Positions 23,888 to 32,920 of a DNA stretch of 39,147 bases are shown in pieces. Each line of letters begins with the position of its first letter. The first letter of the stretch is position 1. The DNA lies in the NCBI GenBank assembly GCA_937923565.1, contig CALDTX010000054.1:1-39147 (forward strand), written 5' to 3'. Made by a program: the position numbers and the translations under genes. The notes beneath the pieces were generated by a model that saw only the letters and a list, made by a program, of their open reading frames with translations, did not search any database and was not told the origin of the DNA. This DNA is from an uncultured Granulosicoccaceae bacterium (GTDB taxonomy: Bacteria > Pseudomonadota > Gammaproteobacteria > Granulosicoccales > Granulosicoccaceae).

Positions 23888-25027
23888 TTAGTCCAATTCT
23901 GCACCAAGCGCTGTGACTACCAACGATTGAAAATGATGCACCGCGTGTTCTGAAAGTTCTGTTCGTTCTTTATCGACAATGAATCGCCCTTGGTTATAGC
24001 CTTTGGACTTCAAACCGGTTTGCACACTTTCGCAAAGCGCAACATCTTCAGGCTGCAGTACCACGCGCTGGTAGTCCATCGCGTCTTGCAATTGCTGGCT
24101 CGGTTTGCCATCGGGTACAAACCAATCCTGATACTCAATAGTGCGCTCGCTTCCGTTTGGGATCATTTGCAGAACGGATAAATTGGGTTCACCGGGGTAG
24201 GCCCAGATGGTGAGGTTAGGCCAAAGGAACCAACCGGCGTAGCCAAAATCCACGTCGCCTTTTTCAAACTGAAACGCAGAATTGTTGGTTGACTTGACCG
24301 CTTGCGATACATGGCTTGAGTAAATTTTGTGCGTGATGGAACGATAGCTTTTCATGTCTACCAGATCCACAAAATCTTTATGAGCCGGCTGGCAGTGATA
24401 ACACTCTAAGAAATTATCCATCATGACTTTCCAGTTGCTGGCAACGTCATAAGTATCGCGTTGTGCGAAAGCGAGTGTGTCTACGTCGGGGCAAATTGCA
24501 CGAATCTCTTTTTCCAACTCACTGGCTTGTTCGGCTAAGGGCGCCGCCTTTTCATCAAGGTTAATAAACACCATGCCGCAAAAAACTTCGACACGAACTG
24601 TTTTTAAAGCGAAGTCGCACGCGTTGAAATTGGCGACATTTTCAGAGTTTCGGGCAGATTTTAGTGTGCCGTCCAGGTTGTACGCCCAAGCATGGTATGG
24701 GCAACGAATCAGGTTAGTATGGCCGCTGCCTGATAACAGTTCATGTCCGCGGTGTTGGCACACGTTGTAGAACGCTTGCAGGTTTTGTTCTTTATCGCGA
24801 ACAATGATAATGCCTTGGTCTTGTACTTGCGTGGCCAGGTAGTCGCCGGCCTTAGCCACTTGGCTCACGTGGCCCACATACCACCAGCTTTGGTGGAATA
24901 TCGCCGATTTTTCCATTTCAGCGATATCGTTGTCGTGATAAAAGCGCGCAGGTAACGTGTAGGACTGCTCTGGGTTGTTGCTAAACGGGGCGTCGCCGTC
25001 AAGGCGGTGAATTTTGGATGTTTTCAT
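23888..25027 (-). CDS. Rieske non-heme iron oxygenase, quaternary-amine type
   Basis: The product has about 379 residues. The Rieske 2Fe-2S ligands are C90, H92, C109 and H112 (CQHRGH...CPYHAW). The iron site is in NFLECYHCQPAH, with H211 and H216. The residue bridging the two metal centres is E208, spaced as D205/H208/H213 of naphthalene dioxygenase but Glu instead of Asp. CntA (carnitine oxygenase) has a bridging Glu and releases trimethylamine. The neighbouring tmm gene fits such chemistry, but carnitine, choline, glycine betaine and other betaines remain possible. No reductase partner is in the window. ATG 25027 is chosen; GTG at 25042 is the alternative. Confidence 0.8.
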   Translation of the reverse strand: MKTSKIHRLDGDAPFSNNPEQSYTLPARFYHDNDIAEMEKSAIFHQSWWYVGHVSQVAKAGDYLATQVQDQGIIIVRDKEQNLQAFYNVCQHRGHELLSGSGHTNLIRCPYHAWAYNLDGTLKSARNSENVANFNACDFALKTVRVEVFCGMVFINLDEKAAPLAEQASELEKEIRAICPDVDTLAFAQRDTYDVASNWKVMMDNFLECYHCQPAHKDFVDLVDMKSYRSITHKIYSSHVSQAVKSTNNSAFQFEKGDVDFGYAGWFLWPNLTIWAYPGEPNLSVLQMIPNGSERTIEYQDWFVPDGKPSQQLQDAMDYQRVVLQPEDVALCESVQTGLKSKGYNQGRFIVDKERTELSEHAVHHFQSLVVTALGAELD

Positions 25028-25095
25028 CGGGTCAGATCTCACTGCGCTATATACCAGCTCAGTTTAGACGCTTTAGAAGCTCGAAGAAAACAATT

Positions 25096-25126
25096 TTCAG
25101 CGCTAACTCGAATGAGCAGCGCTGAA
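25096..25126 (-). terminator. Terminator-like hairpin after iolG
   Basis: On the - strand TTCAGCGCT pairs with AGCGCTGAA with an inner CTC/GAG, followed by AATTGTTTT. It lies 20 bp beyond the iolG stop and probably separates iolR-iolG from the Rieske gene. Confidence 0.6.
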
Positions 25127-25146
25127 CAAAACGGTAACGGATACGT

Positions 25147-26142
25147 TTAGTAGTCGCTGACCCTAACCGCTGCGCCTTTCACTAAAGAGGCATTGGCTGC
25201 TTCTGCCAGTTGTAAAGCGGCGACTCCATCTTCCTGATTGGTCAGTGGTTTAGTGCCGTTTTGCATGGCGTTAATAAAGTCTTCCAACTCCAGCCGATAA
25301 GCAGCTTCATAACGTTCCAGAAAGAAGTGTAAAGGCATCTCTTGACTAACACCGTGTTCTCCGGAATGTACCAAATTGGTTTCTGTGTTGTTCATGGCCT
25401 GCAACATGCCTGTAGAGCCAAAGGCTTCGATGCGTTGATCATAACCGTAGCTTGATCGTCGGCTGTTAGTGATCATTGCAAGTTTGCCACTGGCGGTTTG
25501 CAAGGTAACGCTTGCCGTGTCGACATCATTGGCTTTGCCAATGTTTTTATCGATGATGGAACTTGCGGCAGCGTAAACCGTATCGATTGGTTCATCGAGC
25601 AGCCAACGCGCAATATCGAAGTCGTGAATCATCATGTCTCTGAATAATCCACCGGATACTTTTATGTAGTCGATGGGTGGTGGTGCAGGGTCGCGACTCA
25701 CAATAATTAGGGTTTCCAGATTACCGATATCGCCGTTACTAACACGTTGTTGCAGTCGGTTGAACTGTGGATCGAATCGTCGGTTAAAGCCTAATGCGCA
25801 TAAGATGCCAGAGGCATTGATGGCTGATGCGGCTTCACGTGCGCTGTTTAAATCCAGGTCGATGGGTTTTTCACAAAAAACCGGCTTAGCATTTTCTGCA
25901 CAGCGGTGCAGTAAAGGGGCGTGTGTGTCGGTTGCACTGGCAATGATTACCGCATCGATGTCAGGGTCTGTAAACACCGTATCCAGAGATGCAACATCTG
26001 CGTTGATTTGTTCGGCCAATGCTTTGGCGGAAGGTTCGTGTACATCGCAAACCAGTTTGATGCGTGCGTTTTCAACGGCGCTAACCGCGATTGCATGCAC
26101 TTTACCAATTCGTCCGGCACCGATTAAAGCAAAATTTTTCAT
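25147..26142 (-). CDS. iolG: Inositol 2-dehydrogenase
   Basis: The product has 331 residues, a Gfo/Idh/MocA family member. The NAD-binding motif GAGRIGKVHA is N-terminal, EKP at 91-93 gives the catalytic Lys, and the GGLFRDMMIHDFDIARW block gives D169 and H173 for proton transfer, matching known IolG spacing. It oxidises myo-inositol to scyllo-inosose (2-keto-myo-inositol) with NAD, the first step of the pathway encoded to the right. It is transcribed with iolR, 65 bp upstream, from the divergent region holding two IolR-type operators. Confidence 0.9.
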   Translation of the reverse strand: MKNFALIGAGRIGKVHAIAVSAVENARIKLVCDVHEPSAKALAEQINADVASLDTVFTDPDIDAVIIASATDTHAPLLHRCAENAKPVFCEKPIDLDLNSAREAASAINASGILCALGFNRRFDPQFNRLQQRVSNGDIGNLETLIIVSRDPAPPPIDYIKVSGGLFRDMMIHDFDIARWLLDEPIDTVYAAASSIIDKNIGKANDVDTASVTLQTASGKLAMITNSRRSSYGYDQRIEAFGSTGMLQAMNNTETNLVHSGEHGVSQEMPLHFFLERYEAAYRLELEDFINAMQNGTKPLTNQEDGVAALQLAEAANASLVKGAAVRVSDY

Positions 26143-26207
26143 CGTTAGAGTTCTTGTATAAAGTCAATTAAATTTGGTTAATCTGCAAGTCAGATTATAA
26201 GTTTGTT

Positions 26208-27077
26208 CTACGCGCTTTTAATGCGTTGTTGTGTTTCTTCTGTTGCATTCTCTCGCCGATAGCCTAATGATATACACAGTGTCTGTGCCAAGCATAAACT
26301 GGAACTGAGCGAGCGAAACGAACGAGCTGCTGCGTCTTTTATGGCGAATACGATATTGGCAGATGCGACACTTGGGCAATCCCCGTCATCAGTAATTAGT
26401 AGTACTTTTGCACCGGCTTTACTGGCAGTTTTTACTATCTCCTGTGTGGCTTGTGCATAAGGTGCAAACGTTATGGCTATGAGCACATCACCTTTTTGAA
26501 TGCAGTTGGCTTGCTCATTGTGCATCATGCCTAAGCCGCTAATCGCATTGGTTTGAATGTTGATATTACTTAGCGCGTACACAAAGTACATGGAAACCGG
26601 GAATGCTCGTTGGATGCCGCAAACGTGAATATGTTTGGCTTTGTCGAGCAGGCCAACCGCGCTTTGAAGTTTGCCTGCTTCTATATTGTTTTGCAGGTCC
26701 TGCAATGAGTCAATATTGGCTTGTGCAAACTCGCTGAGCAGCTGCGCTTCTGTATCGTCTGAATTATCAATGGTGGTTTGTTGCGATAACCGGATACGCT
26801 CGCTGTAGCCTTTGTAGTTTTCCTGTATGTGGTCTTTATACAGTTTCTGCAGTTCGGTAAACCCGCTGAAGTTAAAATGGTTGGCAAATCTGACCAATGT
26901 AGACGCATGCACGCCGGCTTTTTCTGCAACAACGGCGGCCGTATCCAATGCCATCGATTCAGGATTCTTGCAGATAAAGTCACCGGCATCTTTTAGCCGC
27001 CGACTCAGCTGCTCGTACTCTTTATCGATGCACAACCTGAGTTCGTCAATTGTTTTCGGGTGCATACCGTGTTCCAT
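26208..27077 (-). CDS. iolR: MurR/RpiR-family regulator, probable inositol repressor IolR
   Basis: The product has about 289 residues. The N-terminal RpiR helix-turn-helix spans about 20-75 (AAVVAEKAGVHASTLVRFANHF). A C-terminal SIS sugar-isomerase-fold domain covers about 115-245, with HVCGIQRAFPVSMYF and GDVLIAITFAPYAQAT. Such regulators sense phosphosugars or inositol intermediates. Proximity to the iol genes and a GGAA-N6-TTCC palindrome in its own upstream region, the operator described for Sinorhizobium meliloti IolR, support the name. The ATG at 27077 has GGAG 5 bases before it. The longer frame from 27146 is a TTG start overlapping operator 1 and was rejected. Confidence 0.85.
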   Translation of the reverse strand: MEHGMHPKTIDELRLCIDKEYEQLSRRLKDAGDFICKNPESMALDTAAVVAEKAGVHASTLVRFANHFNFSGFTELQKLYKDHIQENYKGYSERIRLSQQTTIDNSDDTEAQLLSEFAQANIDSLQDLQNNIEAGKLQSAVGLLDKAKHIHVCGIQRAFPVSMYFVYALSNINIQTNAISGLGMMHNEQANCIQKGDVLIAITFAPYAQATQEIVKTASKAGAKVLLITDDGDCPSVASANIVFAIKDAAARSFRSLSSSLCLAQTLCISLGYRRENATEETQQRIKSA

Positions 27078-27129
27078 GGGTCTCCAGTGGTGAATCTGGT
27101 CAGTCAGTTCAGTGGTTCGCAGTCTATCG

Positions 27130-27145
27130 TGGAATATATATTCCA
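27130..27145. promoter_or_regulatory. IolR-type operator 1 (perfect 16-bp palindrome)
   Basis: TGGAATATATATTCCA is a perfect palindrome of the form GGAA-N6-TTCC. Its near edge lies 52 bp before the iolR ATG. On the - strand it would overlap the -10 region of a weak promoter with TTGCAA at 27160-27165 as -35. Autoregulation of iolR-iolG is inferred. Confidence 0.8.
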
Positions 27146-27184
27146 AACAAGGCCTAATTTTGCAAATTTATGGGTTTGTTTGGC

Positions 27185-27213
27185 TTGCAATGGAATATAT
27201 ATTCCAATAATAT
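27185..27213 (+). promoter_or_regulatory. Predicted iolC promoter with operator in its spacer
   Basis: TTGCAA (27185-27190) and TAATAT (27208-27213) are separated by exactly 17 bp, and that spacer is occupied by operator 2. Each hexamer matches the sigma-70 consensus at four of six bases. Repressor binding here would block RNA polymerase directly. Confidence 0.6.
27191..27206. promoter_or_regulatory. IolR-type operator 2 (perfect 16-bp palindrome)
   Basis: This is identical to operator 1, with centres 61 bp apart. No third copy of the full palindrome was noticed in the window. Two identical sites in a divergent region suggest cooperative or looped repression of both operons. Confidence 0.85.
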
Positions 27214-27251
27214 ACGACCCTCTTTAACGTAGCGTGTGCGACTTGTTGCCA

Positions 27252-29165
27252 ATGAATGCCGAAATTAAACCGCTGGATTTGATTTGCTTAGGCCGTGCCG
27301 GCGTAGATTTCTACGCGGATCAGATTGGTGCGCGGCTTGAAGATGTGGGCAGTTTCTCAAAATATATTGGCGGCTCATCCACTAACATCGCGTGCTGCTC
27401 GTCTCGTATGGGTTTACGTTCGGCGTTGATTACCCGTGTTGGCGATGAACACATGGGGCAATTTATTCGTGAACAGCTTCAGCGAGAAGGGGTAGATACC
27501 AGGTTGGTTAAAACCGACCCTGATCGGCTGACTGCATTAGTGGTGTTAGGTATTAAAGATCGCGATACATTCCCGTTGATCTTTTTCCGTGAAAACTGTG
27601 CCGACATGGCCATCAGCAAAGATGATGTTGACGAGTCGATGATTGCGCAAAGTAAAGCGTTGTTAATCACAGGTACGCATTTTTCAACCGAAGCCATTTA
27701 TGCAACCTCGAAGCATGCGCTAAGCCTTGCTCGTAAAAACAAGGTGAAGACCGTTTTAGATATCGACTACCGCCCGGTGTTGTGGGGCTTAACGTCTAAA
27801 GGTGATGGCGAAACGCGCTTTATTGCTAACGACTCAGTGTCGTCTCATTTACAAAGTATCCTTGGCGATTTCGATCTTATCGTTGGTACTGAAGAAGAAA
27901 TTCATATTGCAGGCGGCAGTACCGACACGCTAACAGCGATGCGTAAAATTCGCACTGTGTCAGATGCCGTGTTGGTTTTAAAGCGGGGGCCTTTTGGTGC
28001 CAGTGTGTATGAAGGCGACATTCCTGATTCATTGGATGATGGCATCACCGTAAAAGGCGTAACAGTAGACGTACTCAATGTATTAGGTGCGGGTGATGCC
28101 TTTATTTCTGGTTTTTTAAGAGGTTGGATTAACGGTGAAGGCTATGAGCAAGCTTTGCGTTATGCCAACGCTTGTGGTGCACTGGTGGTGTCTCGCCATG
28201 GCTGTACGCCTGCTATGCCCACTAAAGAAGAGCTGGATTACTACCTGGCTAATTCGCAGAACATTCCGCGCCCGGATACCGATACCGAACTAAACTATTT
28301 GCATCGGGTAACCACGTATTCGCGCCAGTGGGAGCAACTCCATATTCATGCGTTTGATCATCGCATTCAGTTTGAAGAGATGGCCAACGCTGCCAATGCT
28401 GATGTAAACCGTTTGCCGCGGCTAAAACAATTACTGCTACAAGCCACTGAACAGGTTGTAGAGAACCTAACACTAGGGGGCCAGAGTGGCATTTTGTGTG
28501 ATGGGATTTTCGGTCAGGATGTTTTAAACGCGGCTACCGGTACTGATCTTTGGATAGCGCGGCCGGTTGAACTCCCTAAAAGCCGACCGCTTGCGTTTGA
28601 AGGCGAACAAAGTATTGGTACCATTTTAAAAAGTTGGCCGCTGGAGCACATCGTTAAGTGCCTTGTTTTCTACAGCACCGCTGACGATGCTTCTATAAAA
28701 GAACCACAAGATAAAAAAATTGCGGAGCTCTATGATGCTTGTTGCACAAGTGGTCATCAGCTTTTATTGGAAATTATTCCACCTGCTGAAACCATGCCGG
28801 TAGGCGAATCTGTTTTAGCCAGTGTTAAACACATTTTAAATAGTGGTATCCGACCAGACTGGTGGAAAATACCTTGTATGGACGCTGCCTCTGCTGCTGC
28901 CTTGTGTTCGTTGATCGAAACTGAAACACCGCATTGCCGAGGCATTGTTGTTTTGGGTTTGGATGCACCAGCGCAACAGCTTGCTGACGGTTTTAAAGCC
29001 TTTCGAGGTCTAGACCTGGTTAAAGGGTTTGCGGTAGGGCGCACCATTTTTGGTGATGCGTCTCGCGCTTGGTTGGCGAATGACATTTCAGATGATGCAT
29101 TGGTATCCAATGTGGCTAAAAATTACACGGCTATTTGCCAGGCGTGGCAAAGTGCAACTCAATAG
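27252..29165 (+). CDS. iolC: 5-dehydro-2-deoxygluconokinase fused to DUF2090 (aldolase-like) domain
   Basis: The product has about 637 residues and two domains. The first (about 1-320) is a PfkB-family kinase: LICLGRAGVDFYADQ, GGSSTNIACC, and the GAGDAF catalytic motif. It phosphorylates 5-dehydro-2-deoxygluconate. The second (about 330-637) is DUF2090, with FDHRIQF and a DWWKIP motif. It is usually annotated as an aldolase-like part of a bifunctional enzyme, but its biochemistry is less established. ATG 27252 is preferred because it is close to the first strand; GTG 27234 is possible. It is the first gene of the rightward iol run. A second, stand-alone IolC lies 1.9 kb downstream. Confidence 0.88.
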   Translation: MNAEIKPLDLICLGRAGVDFYADQIGARLEDVGSFSKYIGGSSTNIACCSSRMGLRSALITRVGDEHMGQFIREQLQREGVDTRLVKTDPDRLTALVVLGIKDRDTFPLIFFRENCADMAISKDDVDESMIAQSKALLITGTHFSTEAIYATSKHALSLARKNKVKTVLDIDYRPVLWGLTSKGDGETRFIANDSVSSHLQSILGDFDLIVGTEEEIHIAGGSTDTLTAMRKIRTVSDAVLVLKRGPFGASVYEGDIPDSLDDGITVKGVTVDVLNVLGAGDAFISGFLRGWINGEGYEQALRYANACGALVVSRHGCTPAMPTKEELDYYLANSQNIPRPDTDTELNYLHRVTTYSRQWEQLHIHAFDHRIQFEEMANAANADVNRLPRLKQLLLQATEQVVENLTLGGQSGILCDGIFGQDVLNAATGTDLWIARPVELPKSRPLAFEGEQSIGTILKSWPLEHIVKCLVFYSTADDASIKEPQDKKIAELYDACCTSGHQLLLEIIPPAETMPVGESVLASVKHILNSGIRPDWWKIPCMDAASAAALCSLIETETPHCRGIVVLGLDAPAQQLADGFKAFRGLDLVKGFAVGRTIFGDASRAWLANDISDDALVSNVAKNYTAICQAWQSATQ

Positions 29166-29213
29166 AAATGTGCCGATACCCACGCTACAAATAACGATTG
29201 TTGGAGAATAACG

Positions 29214-31061
29214 TTGTCGACTATCAGACTTACCATGGCACAAGCCATGACAAAATACCTGTGTGCACAAAAAACCATTGTCGATGGAGAAACTGTGCCA
29301 TTGTTCAATGGCGTGTGGGCTATCTTCGGGCACGGCAATGTACCTGCCTTAGGTGAAGCATTGCATGAAGTGAAAGACACACTGCCAACTTATCGTGGGC
29401 AGAATGAACAAGGTATGGTGCATGCAGCCACAGCCTATGCAAAACAAATGCGTAGAAAGCGCATGATGGTGTGCACCAGCTCTGTAGGTCCTGGCGCATC
29501 TAACATGTTAACCGGTGCAGCCACGGCGTACGTTAACCGTTTGCCGGTGTTGTTGTTACCCGGTGATACCTTTATGCACAGGGCATCCGCACCGGTTTTG
29601 CAGGAGGTTGAACGGGGTGACGATGCAACCGTTAACGTTAACGATTGCTTTAAGCCGGTATCCAGCTATTTCGACCGACTCACCAAGCCTGAGCAACTGA
29701 TTACCTCTTTGCCACGTGCTATTCGCGTGTTAACCGACGCTGAACTCTGTGGTCCGGCAACGTTATGCATGCCGCAAGATGTTCAGGCCGAAAGCTATGA
29801 TTATCCTGTTAGCTTTTTTGAAGAGCAAATACACACTATGCAACGCATGGGTGCCGACAGTGAACAACTAAAGTCAGTTGCTAATCAAATTAAGGCTGCC
29901 AAAAAGCCGGTGGTTGTTGCTGGTGGTGGGGTTCATTATTCTGATGCTATTAGCGAATTCAAAGCGTTTGTTGAAAAGCATCAACTGCCCGTGGTTGAAA
30001 CATCAGCGGGCAAAGGTGCCTTGGGTTATTCGCATGAACTTAACGCCGGTGGTATTGGTGTTGTTGGTGCCAGTTCAGCGAACGCTATCGCTAACGATGC
30101 CGATTTGCTCATCACTGTTGGCACGCGCTTAAGCGACTTCACGACCGGGTCGAGAACAGTACTTTCAAACACGCGTGTGCCGCAAATCAATATTAATGTT
30201 GCTCATTTAGATGCCTACAAACATGGCGCTGCAGGCTTACGCAGCGATGCTAAGCGAGCACTGCAGGAATTATCGCCGTTACTTGAAGGTTGGCAGTCCA
30301 GCGATAGCCATTTGGAAAATCTGGCGAACTACAAAAAGAGTTGGGCTGAAGAGGTTGCGCAAGCGGTTGCACCTTCAACAGATTTGCCATCCGATGCACA
30401 AGTCACCCAAGTGATTAACGAAGCTGCTGATCTGTCAAAAGACGTGCTCGTGGTTGCTGCGGGTTCTATGCCAGCTGAAGGCATGAAGCTATGGCAGGGT
30501 GAATCTTCCCGTGGCTATCATTCCGAATATGGTTTTTCCTGTATGGGTTATGAAATTGCTGGCGGTGTCGGCGTTAAAATGGCAGACCCAGCAGCTAATG
30601 TGTTTGTTGTGGTTGGTGATGGCAGTTACTTAATGATGAACTCAGAGCTGCTGACCGCCGTTGCACTGAACCAGAAAATTATATTGGTGGTGCTGGATAA
30701 TCGCGGCTTTGGTTGTATCAACCGTTTACAAAACGCCTGCGGCGCAGACCCTTTCAATAATTTGCTCGACGACGGCACAGCCCAAACCGATGGCTACCCG
30801 AAAGTCGACTTTGCCGCTCACGCTGCCAGCTTAGGTGCAACTTCTGAGCATGTGAGTTCACTGAGCGAACTGGCAGCTGCGCTTGAACGCGCGAAAGCCT
30901 CCGAGAACTCTTATTGTTTAGCAATCGATACCAATGCTGTCCATTCCACCGGTGGTGGTAGTTGGTGGCAGGTGGGAATACCTGAAGTATCGTCGAAGTC
31001 TTCGGTAACCGATGCACGCGCCAATTGGCAGGAAAGCGGCAAGAGCAAACAGGCGTACTGA
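29214..31061 (+). CDS. iolD: Trihydroxycyclohexane-1,2-dione acylhydrolase (ThDP-dependent)
   Basis: The product has 615 residues, the usual IolD length. The ThDP-activating Glu is E65 in RGQNEQGMVHAA. The C-terminal ThDP motif is VVGDGSYLMMNSE followed by VVLDNRGFGCINRLQ, and the middle domain has LLITVGTRLSDF. It cleaves the cyclic trione to 5-deoxy-glucuronate, the ring-opening step of inositol degradation. The start is TTG at 29214 with GGAG 7 bases upstream; no nearer ATG fits as well. The stop overlaps the next gene's ATG by one base, indicating translational coupling with the second kinase. Confidence 0.92.
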   Translation: MSTIRLTMAQAMTKYLCAQKTIVDGETVPLFNGVWAIFGHGNVPALGEALHEVKDTLPTYRGQNEQGMVHAATAYAKQMRRKRMMVCTSSVGPGASNMLTGAATAYVNRLPVLLLPGDTFMHRASAPVLQEVERGDDATVNVNDCFKPVSSYFDRLTKPEQLITSLPRAIRVLTDAELCGPATLCMPQDVQAESYDYPVSFFEEQIHTMQRMGADSEQLKSVANQIKAAKKPVVVAGGGVHYSDAISEFKAFVEKHQLPVVETSAGKGALGYSHELNAGGIGVVGASSANAIANDADLLITVGTRLSDFTTGSRTVLSNTRVPQININVAHLDAYKHGAAGLRSDAKRALQELSPLLEGWQSSDSHLENLANYKKSWAEEVAQAVAPSTDLPSDAQVTQVINEAADLSKDVLVVAAGSMPAEGMKLWQGESSRGYHSEYGFSCMGYEIAGGVGVKMADPAANVFVVVGDGSYLMMNSELLTAVALNQKIILVVLDNRGFGCINRLQNACGADPFNNLLDDGTAQTDGYPKVDFAAHAASLGATSEHVSSLSELAAALERAKASENSYCLAIDTNAVHSTGGGSWWQVGIPEVSSKSSVTDARANWQESGKSKQAY

Positions 31062-32059
31062 TGCTGAATCTATCGCTGGATAAGCAATTTGCCGCTATTT
31101 GTCTGGGGCGCGCTGGCATGGATTTATATGCCAATGAGCTTAATACCGATTTCAACCAGGTAACACAGTTTAATAAGCACGTTGGCGGTTCGCCCGCAAA
31201 TATTGCTGTTGGTATGGCTAAGCTGGGTGCGTCGGTAGGGTTTATCGGCAAGGTATCTGACGACGTGGTTGGCCGCTACGTCAATGATTATCTGAGCTCT
31301 CAAGGTGTGGATATTGCCGGCATGCAGGTTGATAGCACTGGCACCCGCACCAGTTTGGCTATCACCGAGATGAAGCCCGACAACTGCGCTGTGGTGATCT
31401 ATCGGAATAATGCCGCCGATCTGGCCTTGGCGGCTGAAGACATTAATGCCGATTACATTGCCAAGTCGCGCATGCTGGTGGTGTCTGGCACAGCGCTTAG
31501 CGCCGAGCCATCACGCTCTGCAACGCTGAAAGCGATTGAATATGCGGTTGCGTCCGACACCTTGGTGGTGCTGGATCTGGACTACCGCGCCTACACCTGG
31601 CAGTCGGAGCAGGAGGCGGCACAGGTCTATCAACATGCAGCGAAACATGCTCATTTACTCATTGGCAATAACGAAGAATATGAGGTCATGGGAGTTGCAG
31701 CCAATTCCCAAATAAGCGACACAGCAAAGGCCTGTTTGCGCGATAATACGCAGTGCATTCTGATCAAAGCCGGTTCGGCTGGGTCGTATGCTTTCACGCG
31801 CGACGGTGATCATTTCGCACAAGGCGTTTTCTCGGTAAACTCTCTCAAACCATTCGGAGCAGGGGATGCCTACGCGGCAGCGATCTGCACCGGATTATCA
31901 CAAGGTTTGAGTTTGCGAGACTGTGTAGCACGGGGTTCGGCCGCTGCGGCGATCGTCGTATCGGGCACCTCCTGTTCTGAGGCATCACCTACATCCGCTC
32001 AACTTGAACTTTTCATGAATGAAAACGTGGCTACAGACTTGGCTGCGATCAAGGGATAA
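31061..32059 (+). CDS. iolC: Second 5-dehydro-2-deoxygluconokinase (stand-alone IolC)
   Basis: The product has about 332 residues and is a PfkB-family kinase of normal IolC length without the DUF2090 extension. Motifs ICLGRAGMDLYANE, HVGGSPANIAVGMAKLGA and FGAGDAYAAA are intact. The paralogue at 27252 differs in the same places (GGSSTNIACC, GAGDAF), so the two are clearly distinct genes rather than a recent duplication. It should phosphorylate 5-dehydro-2-deoxygluconate to the substrate of the aldolase encoded two genes on. The ATG overlaps the iolD stop (TGATG). Confidence 0.87.
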   Translation: MLNLSLDKQFAAICLGRAGMDLYANELNTDFNQVTQFNKHVGGSPANIAVGMAKLGASVGFIGKVSDDVVGRYVNDYLSSQGVDIAGMQVDSTGTRTSLAITEMKPDNCAVVIYRNNAADLALAAEDINADYIAKSRMLVVSGTALSAEPSRSATLKAIEYAVASDTLVVLDLDYRAYTWQSEQEAAQVYQHAAKHAHLLIGNNEEYEVMGVAANSQISDTAKACLRDNTQCILIKAGSAGSYAFTRDGDHFAQGVFSVNSLKPFGAGDAYAAAICTGLSQGLSLRDCVARGSAAAAIVVSGTSCSEASPTSAQLELFMNENVATDLAAIKG

Positions 32060-32065
32060 AAAGTA

Positions 32066-32911
32066 ATGACTCGTCATATAGCTCCGTTCGATAACAAAAA
32101 CGAGGCAATTGTTGCTGAAGGCAATGATGTTGTGCCACTGATGTATTTCAACAGAGTCGTGCTCGACAAAGGTGAATCGTATCAATATGCGTTAAAGGCG
32201 CATGAGTCTTGTGTTGTGCCCGTAACCGGCACCTGTTCAGTTGACGTGGATGGCGAAGTTTTTGAGAATATCGGTGAGCGACAACACCTTTGGGAAGGCA
32301 TGCCTAACGGCGTATACGTTCCAGTGGGCGCTGACTGTTCAATTACCTGTACCGGCGAAAAAATGGAAATTTTCATCGCAGGTGGGGTGTATGAAGAAAA
32401 GCTAAAGCCTTTCGCGATTCGAACCAACGAAATCGACAAAGTTCAGTACGGCTCTGACGACACCAAAACACACCGTAAAATTAAACATATCCTGGGGCAG
32501 TCCAACGCCGATCAACGAGGGCGTTTGTTAGTGAGTGAGTTATTCACTGTGGGTGCGGGTGGTTGGTCTGGTTTTCCACCGCATAAACACGACACTGAAA
32601 GGCCGCCGGTAGAAACCCGCTACGAAGAGGTTTATCAATTTCGTTTTAACCCGGAACAAGGTTTTGGTTGCCAGTTTGATTACCTTGAAGACGGTGGCAT
32701 GGGTTCACCACACCATATCAAAAACGGCAGTACCTACATGATCGATAGTGGCTACCACCCCTGTGTTGCAGCTCCGGGTTATGAGATGTATTACTTCACC
32801 ATTATTGTGGGTGAGAAGTCCAAGTCGTTAATTCAATTTTTTGAGCCCACCCATGAATACCAGGTAGAAACTATTCCTGGTATTAAAGACATGGTGGCAA
32901 AGTTTAAATAG
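32066..32911 (+). CDS. iolB: 5-deoxy-glucuronate isomerase
   Basis: The product has 281 residues, typical of IolB. The cupin-like fold is indicated by FPPHKHDTERPPVETRYEEVYQFRF, which contains the metal-binding His and Glu cluster, and by the closing GYHPCVAAPGYEMYYFTII. It converts 5-deoxy-D-glucuronate to 5-dehydro-2-deoxy-D-gluconate, the substrate of both IolC kinases here. It starts 6 bases after the second iolC, with AAGGGAT upstream, and is followed by iolJ after 9 bases. Confidence 0.93.
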   Translation: MTRHIAPFDNKNEAIVAEGNDVVPLMYFNRVVLDKGESYQYALKAHESCVVPVTGTCSVDVDGEVFENIGERQHLWEGMPNGVYVPVGADCSITCTGEKMEIFIAGGVYEEKLKPFAIRTNEIDKVQYGSDDTKTHRKIKHILGQSNADQRGRLLVSELFTVGAGGWSGFPPHKHDTERPPVETRYEEVYQFRFNPEQGFGCQFDYLEDGGMGSPHHIKNGSTYMIDSGYHPCVAAPGYEMYYFTIIVGEKSKSLIQFFEPTHEYQVETIPGIKDMVAKFK

Positions 32912-32920
32912 AGCTTATCG

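Noticed and set aside
27078-27146. Upstream TTG extension of the RpiR regulator
   Set aside because: It would translate operator 1 and lacks a ribosome-binding site; the ATG at 27077 with GGAG is better.
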